A DNA stretch of 12,091 bases from Lentisphaerota bacterium (GTDB lineage: Bacteria > Verrucomicrobiota > Kiritimatiellia > UBA8416 > JAFGTH01), in contig JAFGTH010000080.1 of NCBI GenBank assembly GCA_016934225.1, positions 1-12,091 on the forward strand, given 5' to 3'. Positions 5,629 to 12,091 of this stretch are shown one piece after another. Each line of letters opens with the position of its first letter. Position 1 is the stretch's first letter. The notes beneath the pieces were generated by a model. The model was not told where the DNA came from. It did not search any database and was given only the letters and a program-made list of their open reading frames with translations. Both the position numbers and the translations under genes were made by a program.

Positions 5629-6545
5629 GCATTATCTAATGTCGTAGGAAGGGTTATTCTGAAAGTGGTCCCTTTGCCTTTGTCGCTGACAACTGAAATG
5701 GCGCCTTTATGCCGATTCACTAGATCGCGAACAATTGCCAGTCCAAGCCCCACACCGCCGGCATTACGGCTGTCTTCATTGTTTACTCTGTAAAATTGTT
5801 GAAAGACGCGTTTTGTCTCGCGTGGTGTCAGGCCAATTCCATTATCGGAAACGCTAATCACAACATATTGGTTTTCATCATGAACATTGATTTCGATACG
5901 TTTTTTCTTGCCGGTGTATTTGTACGCGTTTGTAAGCAGGTTCAAAACAATTGTATTTAAAGCTCTCACATCATGCCGCACCGGTAATTGGCTGTCTATG
6001 ACGGTTGATAACGCCAATTCGTCGGACACAACCATGGCGCGAAACCGTTCGATAGCATTGCTTATCGTCTGTGACACAGGTTTTGTTTCCATGTTGAGCG
6101 GCAGCATATCACGGGATGATGCACGCCATGTGAGAACACAATCCATCATAAAATCCAACCATTCCGTTTCGCGCACTATGGTTGAAAGGCATTGAGCCGT
6201 TCGTTCGGGATCAACGGAGAGCTTGCCGGACTGAAGGGTTTGCGCATAGAGCCGAATGGCGCTTAACGGTGTTCGAAATTCATGTGAGACATTTGCGACA
6301 AAATCGGCCTGTCGTTGCGCCAGCCGGGCTTTTTTACCGGCGAGTACTACGGCAACCAGCGCGCTTCCGGCGGCCGTGGCTGTGAACGATATTACAAGGA
6401 CGCCGGTAACAATGCCACCGGCGTCCTTGGCCATTACCAGCGCAACAATACCGGCAGCGGTGGATAGCATGACGGGCAAGAGGACGCCTACGGCGATTAT
6501 GATAATGACGCTTGTAAGATTAAGATTTGCATGGAAATGCTTCAT
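5625..6545 (-). CDS. Membrane histidine kinase without an extracytoplasmic sensor domain
   Basis: A 306-residue sensor kinase. Two transmembrane helices near residues 12-38 and 44-69 are joined by only a few residues (KDAGG), so there is no periplasmic sensor domain, HAMP or PAS domain. The HisKA dimerisation domain starts at about 78, with phospho-acceptor His88 in NVSHEFRTPLSAIRLYAQTL. The ATP-binding domain has the N box (NLLTNAYKYTG), G1 (DNGIGL), F box (FQQFYRV) and G2 (GGVGLGLAIV), all intact. It should be catalytically competent. Such short kinases usually sense signals within the membrane or through a partner protein. It forms an operon with the response regulator (ATGA overlap). The 214-base gap to the radical SAM gene upstream may hold its own promoter. 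ATG 6545 has only a weak GAGAG upstream; no better start was found. Confidence 0.93.
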   Translation of the reverse strand: MKHFHANLNLTSVIIIIAVGVLLPVMLSTAAGIVALVMAKDAGGIVTGVLVISFTATAAGSALVAVVLAGKKARLAQRQADFVANVSHEFRTPLSAIRLYAQTLQSGKLSVDPERTAQCLSTIVRETEWLDFMMDCVLTWRASSRDMLPLNMETKPVSQTISNAIERFRAMVVSDELALSTVIDSQLPVRHDVRALNTIVLNLLTNAYKYTGKKKRIEINVHDENQYVVISVSDNGIGLTPRETKRVFQQFYRVNNEDSRNAGGVGLGLAIVRDLVNRHKGAISVVSDKGKGTTFRITLPTTLDNA

Positions 6546-6759
6546 AATTATGAATCTCTCGGTTCACAATGAAGAAAATCCGGCCGAAGTTCAACTCAGA
6601 TTCTACAATTCAAAAAATTTAGCAGTTCCTGCCATTGTCGCTGATATGACAGGCGACTTGATATTTGAATACGAATCATCTGTCTGCAAAACTCCGGCCG
6701 CGTTTAGCAAACATTCTATCCGATTATTTTTTCAAGTTCCATTTGAATTTTGCCGGCCG
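6546..6759. other. Intergenic region upstream of the kinase gene
   Basis: This 214-base gap has no ORF of note. The palindrome-like heptamer CCGGCCG occurs three times (6580-6586, 6694-6700, 6753-6759), the last touching the radical SAM stop codon. No clear promoter or terminator could be assigned for the - strand; a T-run at 6726-6732 is on the + strand. Confidence 0.4.
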
Positions 6760-8238
6760 TCAACGAACATGCAATTCGCATACTTTCCGGAAATGATAGC
6801 CGGAGATGGCAAGGCCGACCGCCATGTGAAACAGAGCCGGTTTGCGAAAGAGCGTCCAGAATATGAGCTTCCAATACTGTAGACGCTCCTTTCCGAAAAT
6901 CCCCAGCTTATATGTCGAACGGAACAAAGCTATGAGATCGGAGCGAGTTATCATATATGGAATCACCGGTGCGCGAAATTCGCGAAGCAATGTTTTGATG
7001 CGTTCATAGTAATGACGCGGGGCATAGATATGATCGAGAATATGTCTATAGCCCTCATGCAGCCTCTCAAATCCCATTACCGGTTTAATGTTGGTCGTGC
7101 CTTCCACGTTGTCACCGGAAGAGACTCCCTGAAGACGCCCCTCTTTTTCCATGCGTTTATAAAGTTGTGTGCCTAGAGGCGCTTGCAGCAAACCGACCAT
7201 GGCTGTTACAATTCCGCTGCGTTGAATGAAGTCAATTTGTCGGCGGAACACGGAAGGTTGATCGTGATCAAAACCGACAATGAAACCGCCTTGTACCTGC
7301 ATACCGGCTCTCTGGATTTTCTTTACATCTGCCACAAGATCGCGATGTTCATTCTGCGTTTTTTTGCATTCGGCCAATGATGCGTCATCGGGTGTTTCGA
7401 TGCCCACAAATACGGTATCGAAACCGGCTTGAACCATTAGATTCATCATTTCATTGTCGTCTGCCAGATCTATTGACGCTTCGGTCTGGAATGTAATGCC
7501 TTTTTTATCCTTCCGCCACGCGATCAGATTGGGCAGAAGATCGGTTTTGAGGTACGATTTTTTCCCAATGAAATTATCATCAACAAAGAACAATCTATTT
7601 CGCCAGCCACAGGAATGGAGGTTATCAAGTTCTGCAAGTATCTGTTGTGTGCTTTTGGTTCTGACGCGATGCCCCAGTAGGGAAGTGACATTACAGAAGT
7701 CGCAGTTAAATGGGCATCCTCGTGAATATTGAATTCCGATGGCATAATAAGATTTCAGATCGGCCAGTTCCCATAACGGACTTGGTGTGCGGGCCATATC
7801 AGCGAATTCCTTTGTGGCATAAATTCGCTTGGGTTTGCCTTCGGCCAAATCGTGAAGAAAGAGGGGGAGCGTAATTTCCGCTTCATTCAAGACCAAGTGA
7901 TCCACGTCTTTAAACTCTTCCGGTTCCATTGTAAAAAGCGGTCCGCCTGCCACGATGGGGACATGGGTCTTCTTACAACGGGTTATCAGATGTTGCACTG
8001 ATTGTTTCTGGACTGCCATGCCGCCTATAAATGCGTAATTTGCCCAAGCCAGATCGCTGTCGTGCAGCCTGCTTACGTTCAGGTCCACGAGTTTCTTATT
8101 CCATTTTTCTGGTAATAGCGCTGCGATTGTCAGGAGTCCCAAAGGTGGGAAAGAGGCCTTCTTGCCGACGAAGCTGAGAGCGTGTTTAAAACTCCAGAAA
8201 GTGTCCGGAAATTCCGGATAGAGTAACAAGATATTCAT
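6760..8238 (-). CDS. Cobalamin-binding radical SAM enzyme, DUF4070 type
   Basis: A 492-residue class B radical SAM protein. The start at ATG 8238 is chosen because AAAGGA lies 8 bases upstream and the family begins with MNILLLYPEFPDTFWSFKHA; a longer in-frame start at 8280 lacks a site. Residues 1 to about 140 form the B12-binding Rossmann fold (PPLGLLTIAALLP, KKLVDLNV, IVAGGPLFT) without the DxHxxG cobalamin-ligand motif, as usual in this class. The radical SAM barrel follows, with its 4Fe-4S cysteines at about 175, 179 and 182 (GCPFNCDFC), then FFVDDNFIG, TEASIDLAD and FVGIETPDD. The tail from about residue 340 fits DUF4070, with YAPRHYYERI and a basic/aromatic end. Known relatives include the hopanoid methylases HpnP and HpnR, so a methyl-transfer or lipid-modifying reaction is plausible; the actual substrate is unknown. 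It reads divergently from the EIIA-fusion gene and precedes the kinase pair on the same strand. Confidence 0.9.
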   Translation of the reverse strand: MNILLLYPEFPDTFWSFKHALSFVGKKASFPPLGLLTIAALLPEKWNKKLVDLNVSRLHDSDLAWANYAFIGGMAVQKQSVQHLITRCKKTHVPIVAGGPLFTMEPEEFKDVDHLVLNEAEITLPLFLHDLAEGKPKRIYATKEFADMARTPSPLWELADLKSYYAIGIQYSRGCPFNCDFCNVTSLLGHRVRTKSTQQILAELDNLHSCGWRNRLFFVDDNFIGKKSYLKTDLLPNLIAWRKDKKGITFQTEASIDLADDNEMMNLMVQAGFDTVFVGIETPDDASLAECKKTQNEHRDLVADVKKIQRAGMQVQGGFIVGFDHDQPSVFRRQIDFIQRSGIVTAMVGLLQAPLGTQLYKRMEKEGRLQGVSSGDNVEGTTNIKPVMGFERLHEGYRHILDHIYAPRHYYERIKTLLREFRAPVIPYMITRSDLIALFRSTYKLGIFGKERLQYWKLIFWTLFRKPALFHMAVGLAISGYHFRKVCELHVR

Positions 8239-8500
8239 TACAAATTTCCTTTCTAATTTATTCTTTTCAACAGAAAGCATGGCAATGGCATGTCATGGTT
8301 TTGTCACGAAACGCATTTTAATGAATATTTTACTTTGCGGAACACTGACGCCAACAAACGGATTTTCGCGATAATATTAGCGATCGCTGTTATTTCTTGC
8401 CGGATTGATTTGCATGATGCCTGAGCGGAAGGGATGGCCGATACTGGAACGTTGCCGGGAGATTTTGATGTTTTTTATGAGACAATTTTGCATTGGACAC

Positions 8501-8528
8501 TTGACTTACCCTTTCGCATGATTAGGAT
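8501..8528 (+). promoter_or_regulatory. Candidate sigma-70-type promoter for the EIIA-fusion operon
   Basis: TTGACT (8501-8506) and TAGGAT (8523-8528) are separated by 16 bases, close to the sigma-70 consensus. Transcription would start near 8535, giving a leader of about 50 bases that contains the repeated motif and a strong ribosome site (AGGAG, 8576-8580). Confidence 0.4.
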
Positions 8529-8538
8529 CACATGGGTA

Positions 8539-8559
8539 TTTATGGCATTTCATAAATGC
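8539..8559 (+). promoter_or_regulatory. Overlapping palindromes in the EIIA-fusion leader; possible operator
   Basis: Two overlapping dyads are present: TTTATG-N6-CATAAA (about 8539-8556) and GCATTT-CAT-AAATGC (8545-8559). They overlap the repeated AAATGCGTTTC motif just after the predicted transcription start. This suits a repressor operator or a short hairpin in the leader. Confidence 0.35.
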
Positions 8560-8585
8560 GTTTCTAATCTATTTTAGGAGACTTA

Positions 8586-9422
8586 ATGCACCCTATTGCG
8601 AACCATCTTATCCAGCTACAAGAACTCTTATTAATTCGGGACGAACAAAAAGTTGCGCGCAAGGGCAAATACCTCGAGGAGCTTGACAAATCAATCAAGG
8701 ATATGACCGACAAGTTGCCGGATGATATTCGCGCACTATTCGGCAAACTTCACAAAAAGGATCAGATCGTCATTGCGCCGATTTCAAACGGAATATGTTC
8801 GGTGTGCGGGATGAAATTGCCGATAAGTCTTGTACAGGCGGTAAGAATAGGCAAACAAATACATGGATGTCCGAATTGCGCGCGAATGCTTTACTATCCG
8901 GAATCGGCGGCGCGAAGAATTAGCAAAGCGACAAGTCGTGTGGGGCCAAGGAAAATTGGTATATCCAGATTCTCTTCATTATCGTTAATGATTCCGTCGT
9001 TGGAATCGGACAATGCAGACGGAGTAATTCGGGAACTGGCTTACAAGATGGAATCCGAGGGATTTGTGGACAAAGCGGACAACCTTGTCGAAGAAGCATT
9101 GCGTCGCGAGGCCATCGCGAGCACGGCGGTTGATCATGGGCTGGCTTTTCCGCACGTGCGCGGCGTTGAAGGCGGCGGCTTGACTTTGGCGCTTGGAATT
9201 CACAGGAAAGGAATTCAGTTTGGAAGAGCCGATAAGAAAGTGACGAAAATCTTCTTTTTCATGATCATTCCAACCGCGGCCAGCGCGTTTTATCTCAAGC
9301 TTCTTGCGGGTCTGGCCGAGACGTTCATGAATGCCGATTCGCGCAAGGCGATTACCGCCGAGAAAGATCCGGAAAAGTTGTGGAAAGCGCTGTGCAGAGT
9401 CACCCGAACGAACATTAAATGA
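8586..9422 (+). CDS. Zinc-ribbon (zf-RING_7) / PTS EIIA type 2 fusion protein
   Basis: A 278-residue protein with two joined modules. Residues 1-65 are a charged, coiled-coil-like segment (LQELLLIRDEQKVARKGKYL, then EELDKSIKDM). Residues 66-105 form a C4 zinc ribbon, Cys71-x2-Cys74 and Cys95-x2-Cys98, of the zf-RING_7 kind. After a linker (about 106-133), residues 134-272 match EIIA type 2 (PtsN/fructose IIA): EALRREAIASTAVDHGLAFPHVRG places the phospho-accepting His at 190, followed by LALGIHRKGIQF and a strand/helix pattern ending in DPEKLWKALC. No EIIB or EIIC gene is near, so a regulatory rather than transport role is likely, as for EIIA-Ntr. The His suggests phosphorylation by HPr/NPr; the zinc ribbon could mediate binding to a partner. 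ATG 8586 has AGGAG 5 bases upstream. The DUF4838 gene starts 17 bases after its stop, so the two probably form an operon. Confidence 0.85.
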   Translation: MHPIANHLIQLQELLLIRDEQKVARKGKYLEELDKSIKDMTDKLPDDIRALFGKLHKKDQIVIAPISNGICSVCGMKLPISLVQAVRIGKQIHGCPNCARMLYYPESAARRISKATSRVGPRKIGISRFSSLSLMIPSLESDNADGVIRELAYKMESEGFVDKADNLVEEALRREAIASTAVDHGLAFPHVRGVEGGGLTLALGIHRKGIQFGRADKKVTKIFFFMIIPTAASAFYLKLLAGLAETFMNADSRKAITAEKDPEKLWKALCRVTRTNIK

Positions 9423-9438
9423 CGGTAATGGCGTAATC

Positions 9439-11355
9439 ATGTGGGTCGTTAAAAACGGATGTGCTAAGTGTAACGTGGTTGTGCCGCCGGACGCTGATGA
9501 AGTCATGGGCAAAGCAGCGGCGGATCTCGTGCGGATTGTTCGGAAGGTGAGTGGGGCCGTGTTACCGCGAGTTCGTTCCGGATCACCGCGTGACTCCGGA
9601 ACTGGCATACGATTGAAGGTAGATGTTCGCCTGGCGCGACGGGTTCGCGGGCTGCCTCCTAACGATGTTTTCCGCATTGCCTGTGACGGGCGAACCGTGA
9701 TCATAACAGGCGCCCATACGCGGGCTGTAGCTTATGGAGTTTACGAGTTTCTCGAACAGACAACGGGAGTTCGCTGGTTCTTCCCGGGGTCTCTCGGGGA
9801 AGATGTGCCCACCCGAAAGAATCTGTTGTTCAAGCGCGGGTGTCGTACCTATCACCCGGGATTTGCATGGCGCGCGGTTGGAGAAAATGATATTCCGAGC
9901 TGGACTTTGAATCACAAGATGGCGCTATTTCCGACAACCGGCGGACACGCCTACGACCAGTTGCTGCCAAAATCTTTATTTGCCCGAAAGCCGGAATTGT
10001 TTTCTCTGATTTATGGGAAGCGCCGAAAATTGCCTACGCAGATTTGTCATACATCGTCCGGCATTATAGATAGAGCATTAAACTACATTGACGAACAGAT
10101 TCACAAAAAACCTGAAGCAGTAGCGATTTCATTTTGTCCAAACGATATGGGATATTTTTGCGAGTGTGACAAATGTCACGCGCTGGATGATGTGACGAAA
10201 TATTACGATCATTTTGTAAAAGAGCCGCCGTATGGATATGGAGGGCCTGTTGCTGAAGCCCATCTAAGCGAACGTGTCTTTGGTTTCACGAATCGTGTTG
10301 CCGAGCGTCTGGCCAGGACGCATCCGGACAAATATCTGATTTGTTATGCTTATGGCGCGTATCGTTTCCCTCCAAAAGGTATGAAAATTCGTGATAACGT
10401 GATTATTTGGTTAACGCATACCTGTGTCGGCATGTTCAATGCGGAGCGGCGCCGGATTGAGATAGAAATGTTTCGACAGTGGCGAAAAGTGGCGAAGCAT
10501 GTTGTTATTTACGAAGCCCTGGCCAACCAGTGTTGGCCGTGTCTGCCCAGGGAGGTTTCGCCGCTTGTGGCTGATCAGTTCAAGTTGATAAAGCGTTTCG
10601 GCATGGAAGGCTACTACACGCAGATGTTCGGCGACTTTGCGACGAATTTACCGTCTTACTATCTAGCCGCGCGACTGACATGGGATCCTTATCGTGATGA
10701 AAAAAAAGAGCTACAGGAACTTTACCGTCGTGGCTTTGGGGCTGCGGCGCAGCATATCGCCGCGTACTATAAAGTTCTCGAGAACGCATGGCGCGCCAAA
10801 ACGGAAGACGGGTCTTTGCCGTGGGCGCGATCAGTGATTGCGACCAAGCGCCAGTACGGTATTTACAGTCTTGTTTATACCCGGCGCGTAATGTCGGCCG
10901 CTCGGGCTGCGATAGATAGAGCAAAAGCCGCTGTGCGCGGCAAAGGTGTTTATGCAAGACGCGTACAATTTGTCGAAGCCGGATTAAAATACACTGAGTT
11001 AATGATGGATGCCGTTCACGAGTGTATAGCGATCGAGGACATGAATATCCCGTTGTTGTACACAGCGCCCTGGCTTAAGCCTGCGTATCCATATGACTAC
11101 GTCAAAATTCTCATGTTGGGCAATTGCGACCGACGCGTAGTCGCTCATGCGTGTCGTCGCGCTTTGACGGCATTTGATCGGGTAGATCGTTTCGTAAAAC
11201 CGTTTAACGGCAAATATATTTTAGCGCCTGATATCGTTGCGCGAAGCAGCCGCGATGGAGTTCGGGAAATTTTGCGCGAGATCCTGAAAATAGCGGAAGT
11301 AAAAAACCCTGACCGAACACTTGAACGAAAAATGTTCGTGACAAACGAAATCTAA
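9439..11355 (+). CDS. DUF4838 domain protein, glycoside hydrolase-like
   Basis: A 638-residue protein of the DUF4838 family, related in layout to alpha-glucuronidase/hexosaminidase-type enzymes. An N-terminal alpha/beta domain (about 1-135) ends in AVAYGVYEFLEQTTGVRWFFPG, the segment shared with GH67/GH20-type N-domains. The DUF4838 barrel follows: GHAYDQLLPKSLFARKPELF (169-188), then SFCPNDMGYFCECDKCHALD (231-250), the family's Asn-Asp/Cys signature. A helical C-terminal half completes it. Three cysteines at 241, 243 and 246 could bind a metal. There is no signal peptide (MWVVKNGC), so it appears cytoplasmic, unlike many secreted homologues. ATG 9439 lies 17 bases after the upstream stop and has only a weak ribosome site (GACGG/TAATGG), consistent with coupling. 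Earlier in-frame codons overlap the EIIA gene. Catalysis is unproven and the substrate unknown; a carbohydrate role is inferred from the family. Confidence 0.85.
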   Translation: MWVVKNGCAKCNVVVPPDADEVMGKAAADLVRIVRKVSGAVLPRVRSGSPRDSGTGIRLKVDVRLARRVRGLPPNDVFRIACDGRTVIITGAHTRAVAYGVYEFLEQTTGVRWFFPGSLGEDVPTRKNLLFKRGCRTYHPGFAWRAVGENDIPSWTLNHKMALFPTTGGHAYDQLLPKSLFARKPELFSLIYGKRRKLPTQICHTSSGIIDRALNYIDEQIHKKPEAVAISFCPNDMGYFCECDKCHALDDVTKYYDHFVKEPPYGYGGPVAEAHLSERVFGFTNRVAERLARTHPDKYLICYAYGAYRFPPKGMKIRDNVIIWLTHTCVGMFNAERRRIEIEMFRQWRKVAKHVVIYEALANQCWPCLPREVSPLVADQFKLIKRFGMEGYYTQMFGDFATNLPSYYLAARLTWDPYRDEKKELQELYRRGFGAAAQHIAAYYKVLENAWRAKTEDGSLPWARSVIATKRQYGIYSLVYTRRVMSAARAAIDRAKAAVRGKGVYARRVQFVEAGLKYTELMMDAVHECIAIEDMNIPLLYTAPWLKPAYPYDYVKILMLGNCDRRVVAHACRRALTAFDRVDRFVKPFNGKYILAPDIVARSSRDGVREILREILKIAEVKNPDRTLERKMFVTNEI

Positions 11356-11386
11356 CTTCACGAGCGAATCGGAAGCAAAAGAGGGA

Positions 11387-12091
11387 TTATAAGCGTTTCA
11401 CGAATGACTCGATTCGTTTAACGGCTTCCTTGATTTCAGACATATCAGTTGCGTATGAGCAACGAATAAAGCTTTCTCCTGACGCTCCAAATGCCGTCCC
11501 CGGAACACAGGCGACGCTTTCTTCGTCGAGCAAACGCAGAGAGAATTCCTTTGACGAGAGTCCGCAATTGGCAATTGATGGGAACGCATAAAACGCTCCT
11601 TTTGGAATGTGGCACTTGAGTCCGATTTCGTTCAAGGATGCACAGATAAAATTGCGTCTGCGTTCATATTCGCTTTTCATTGCCAAAGTATCGGCCGATC
11701 CGCCTGCCAAAGCTTCAATTGCGGCTTCCTGACTGAGAACCGGCGCACACATCATAGTATACTGATGTATTTTCATCATTGCCTCGGTCAATGTCGGTGG
11801 CGCGCAGGAGAAACCGATTCGAAACCCGGTCATAGCCCATGTTTTGGAGAAACCGTTCAGGAATATGGTTCTATCGCGCATACCGGGCGCGGACGCTATG
11901 CTGACGCGTTCTCCTTCATAGGTAAGTTCAGAATAGATCTCATCGCTTATCACAAGAATATCGTGTTCGATTGCGAACTCGGCGATATCTTCAACATCTT
12001 GCCGTGTCAATATCGCTCCTGTCGGATTGGTCGGGAAATTAAGGACAAGCGCTTTTGTCTTGTCGGTGGTTTTTTCTTCAAGCATTTTACG
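11387..12091 (-). CDS. PLP-dependent class I/II aminotransferase (N-terminus outside window)
   Basis: The frame is open through the right edge; 234 residues are visible of a typical 380-400, so roughly the first 155 lie outside. Fold-type I motifs are intact: NFPTNPTGA (Asn contacting PLP), ISDEIYSELTY (Asp binding the pyridine nitrogen, Tyr the phenolate oxygen), NGFSKTWAMTGFRIG (Schiff-base Lys within SKT, then the phosphate-binding Arg) and FIRCSYAT (substrate carboxylate-binding Arg). This pattern is that of aspartate/alanine/methionine-type aminotransferases (subgroup I-gamma). The exact amino acid is not determined. It is convergent with the DUF4838 gene, with 31 bases between the stops, and the two are not in one operon. 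The interior ATG at 12085 is not the true start. Confidence 0.92.
   Translation of the reverse strand, partial: RKMLEEKTTDKTKALVLNFPTNPTGAILTRQDVEDIAEFAIEHDILVISDEIYSELTYEGERVSIASAPGMRDRTIFLNGFSKTWAMTGFRIGFSCAPPTLTEAMMKIHQYTMMCAPVLSQEAAIEALAGGSADTLAMKSEYERRRNFICASLNEIGLKCHIPKGAFYAFPSIANCGLSSKEFSLRLLDEESVACVPGTAFGASGESFIRCSYATDMSEIKEAVKRIESFVKRL

Larger units (their letters stand above)
8239..8585. promoter_or_regulatory. Divergent intergenic region with a motif repeated in both directions
   Basis: This 347-base region separates the radical SAM gene (-) from the zinc-ribbon/EIIA gene (+). GAAACGCATTT (8308-8318) and AAATGCGTTTC (8554-8564) are exact reverse complements, so each gene has AAATGCGTTTC in the same orientation toward its start. 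The flanks are also similar: ATTCATTAAAATGCGTTTC on the - side and ATTTCATAAATGCGTTTC on the + side. A shared regulator is the simplest reading. No ORF is evident in between. Confidence 0.5.

Noticed and set aside
6256..6882. A + strand frame spanning the kinase N-terminus and the intergenic gap
   Set aside because: It mirrors the kinase and the 3' end of the radical SAM gene; the sequence is low in recognisable structure.
8985..9704. A 239-residue - strand frame across the EIIA and DUF4838 genes
   Set aside because: It is antisense to two well-supported genes and crosses their junction, as expected of an overlapping shadow.
11356..11420. Possible terminator between the convergent DUF4838 and aminotransferase genes
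   Set aside because: The only complementary heptamers (CGAATCG / CGATTCG) are about 40 bases apart and one is inside the aminotransferase gene; no U-run.

Overview
The window reads as a piece of a PVC-superphylum bacterial chromosome, most likely the Lentisphaerota/Kiritimatiellota side. This is inferred from the company of genes: a UroD-like methyltransferase homologue, a DUF4838 glycosidase-like protein, a zinc-ribbon/PTS-EIIA fusion, Rhs fragments and DUF433/DUF5615 toxin-antitoxin genes. No rRNA, tRNA or CRISPR array was seen, so the taxonomic call is tentative.

Left third (1 to about 3160) is accessory DNA, with all genes on the + strand. It opens with the 3' end of a glycine-rich ORF (2-241), followed by a two-helix membrane protein (306-902) and a DUF433/DUF5615 toxin-antitoxin pair (955-1553). 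Next comes a 5'-truncated Rhs core with a cysteine-rich tip (1726-2517), then a chain of tiny overlapping ORFs (2552-3162). The layout resembles a row of Rhs tip/immunity cassettes with a toxin-antitoxin module among them.

Middle (3129-4920): a UroD/MtaA-like gene on the - strand has an unclear N-terminus and a possible frameshift. It is followed by a scar holding the first 66 or so bases of an IS3-type orfA and the 5' stub of a second broken gene. A strong inverted repeat (4874-4912) ends this zone.

Right half (4915-12091) looks like stable chromosome. On the - strand lie a cobalamin-dependent radical SAM gene (DUF4070 type) and a histidine kinase/response regulator pair with a 4-base overlap; the kinase has no recognisable sensor domain. 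Divergent from the radical SAM gene, on the + strand, run a zinc-ribbon/EIIA fusion and a DUF4838 protein, probably one operon. A PLP aminotransferase on the - strand enters from the right edge and lacks its N-terminus here. The intergenic region between the radical SAM gene and the EIIA fusion carries the same 11-base motif once for each direction, suggesting shared control of the two divergent units.
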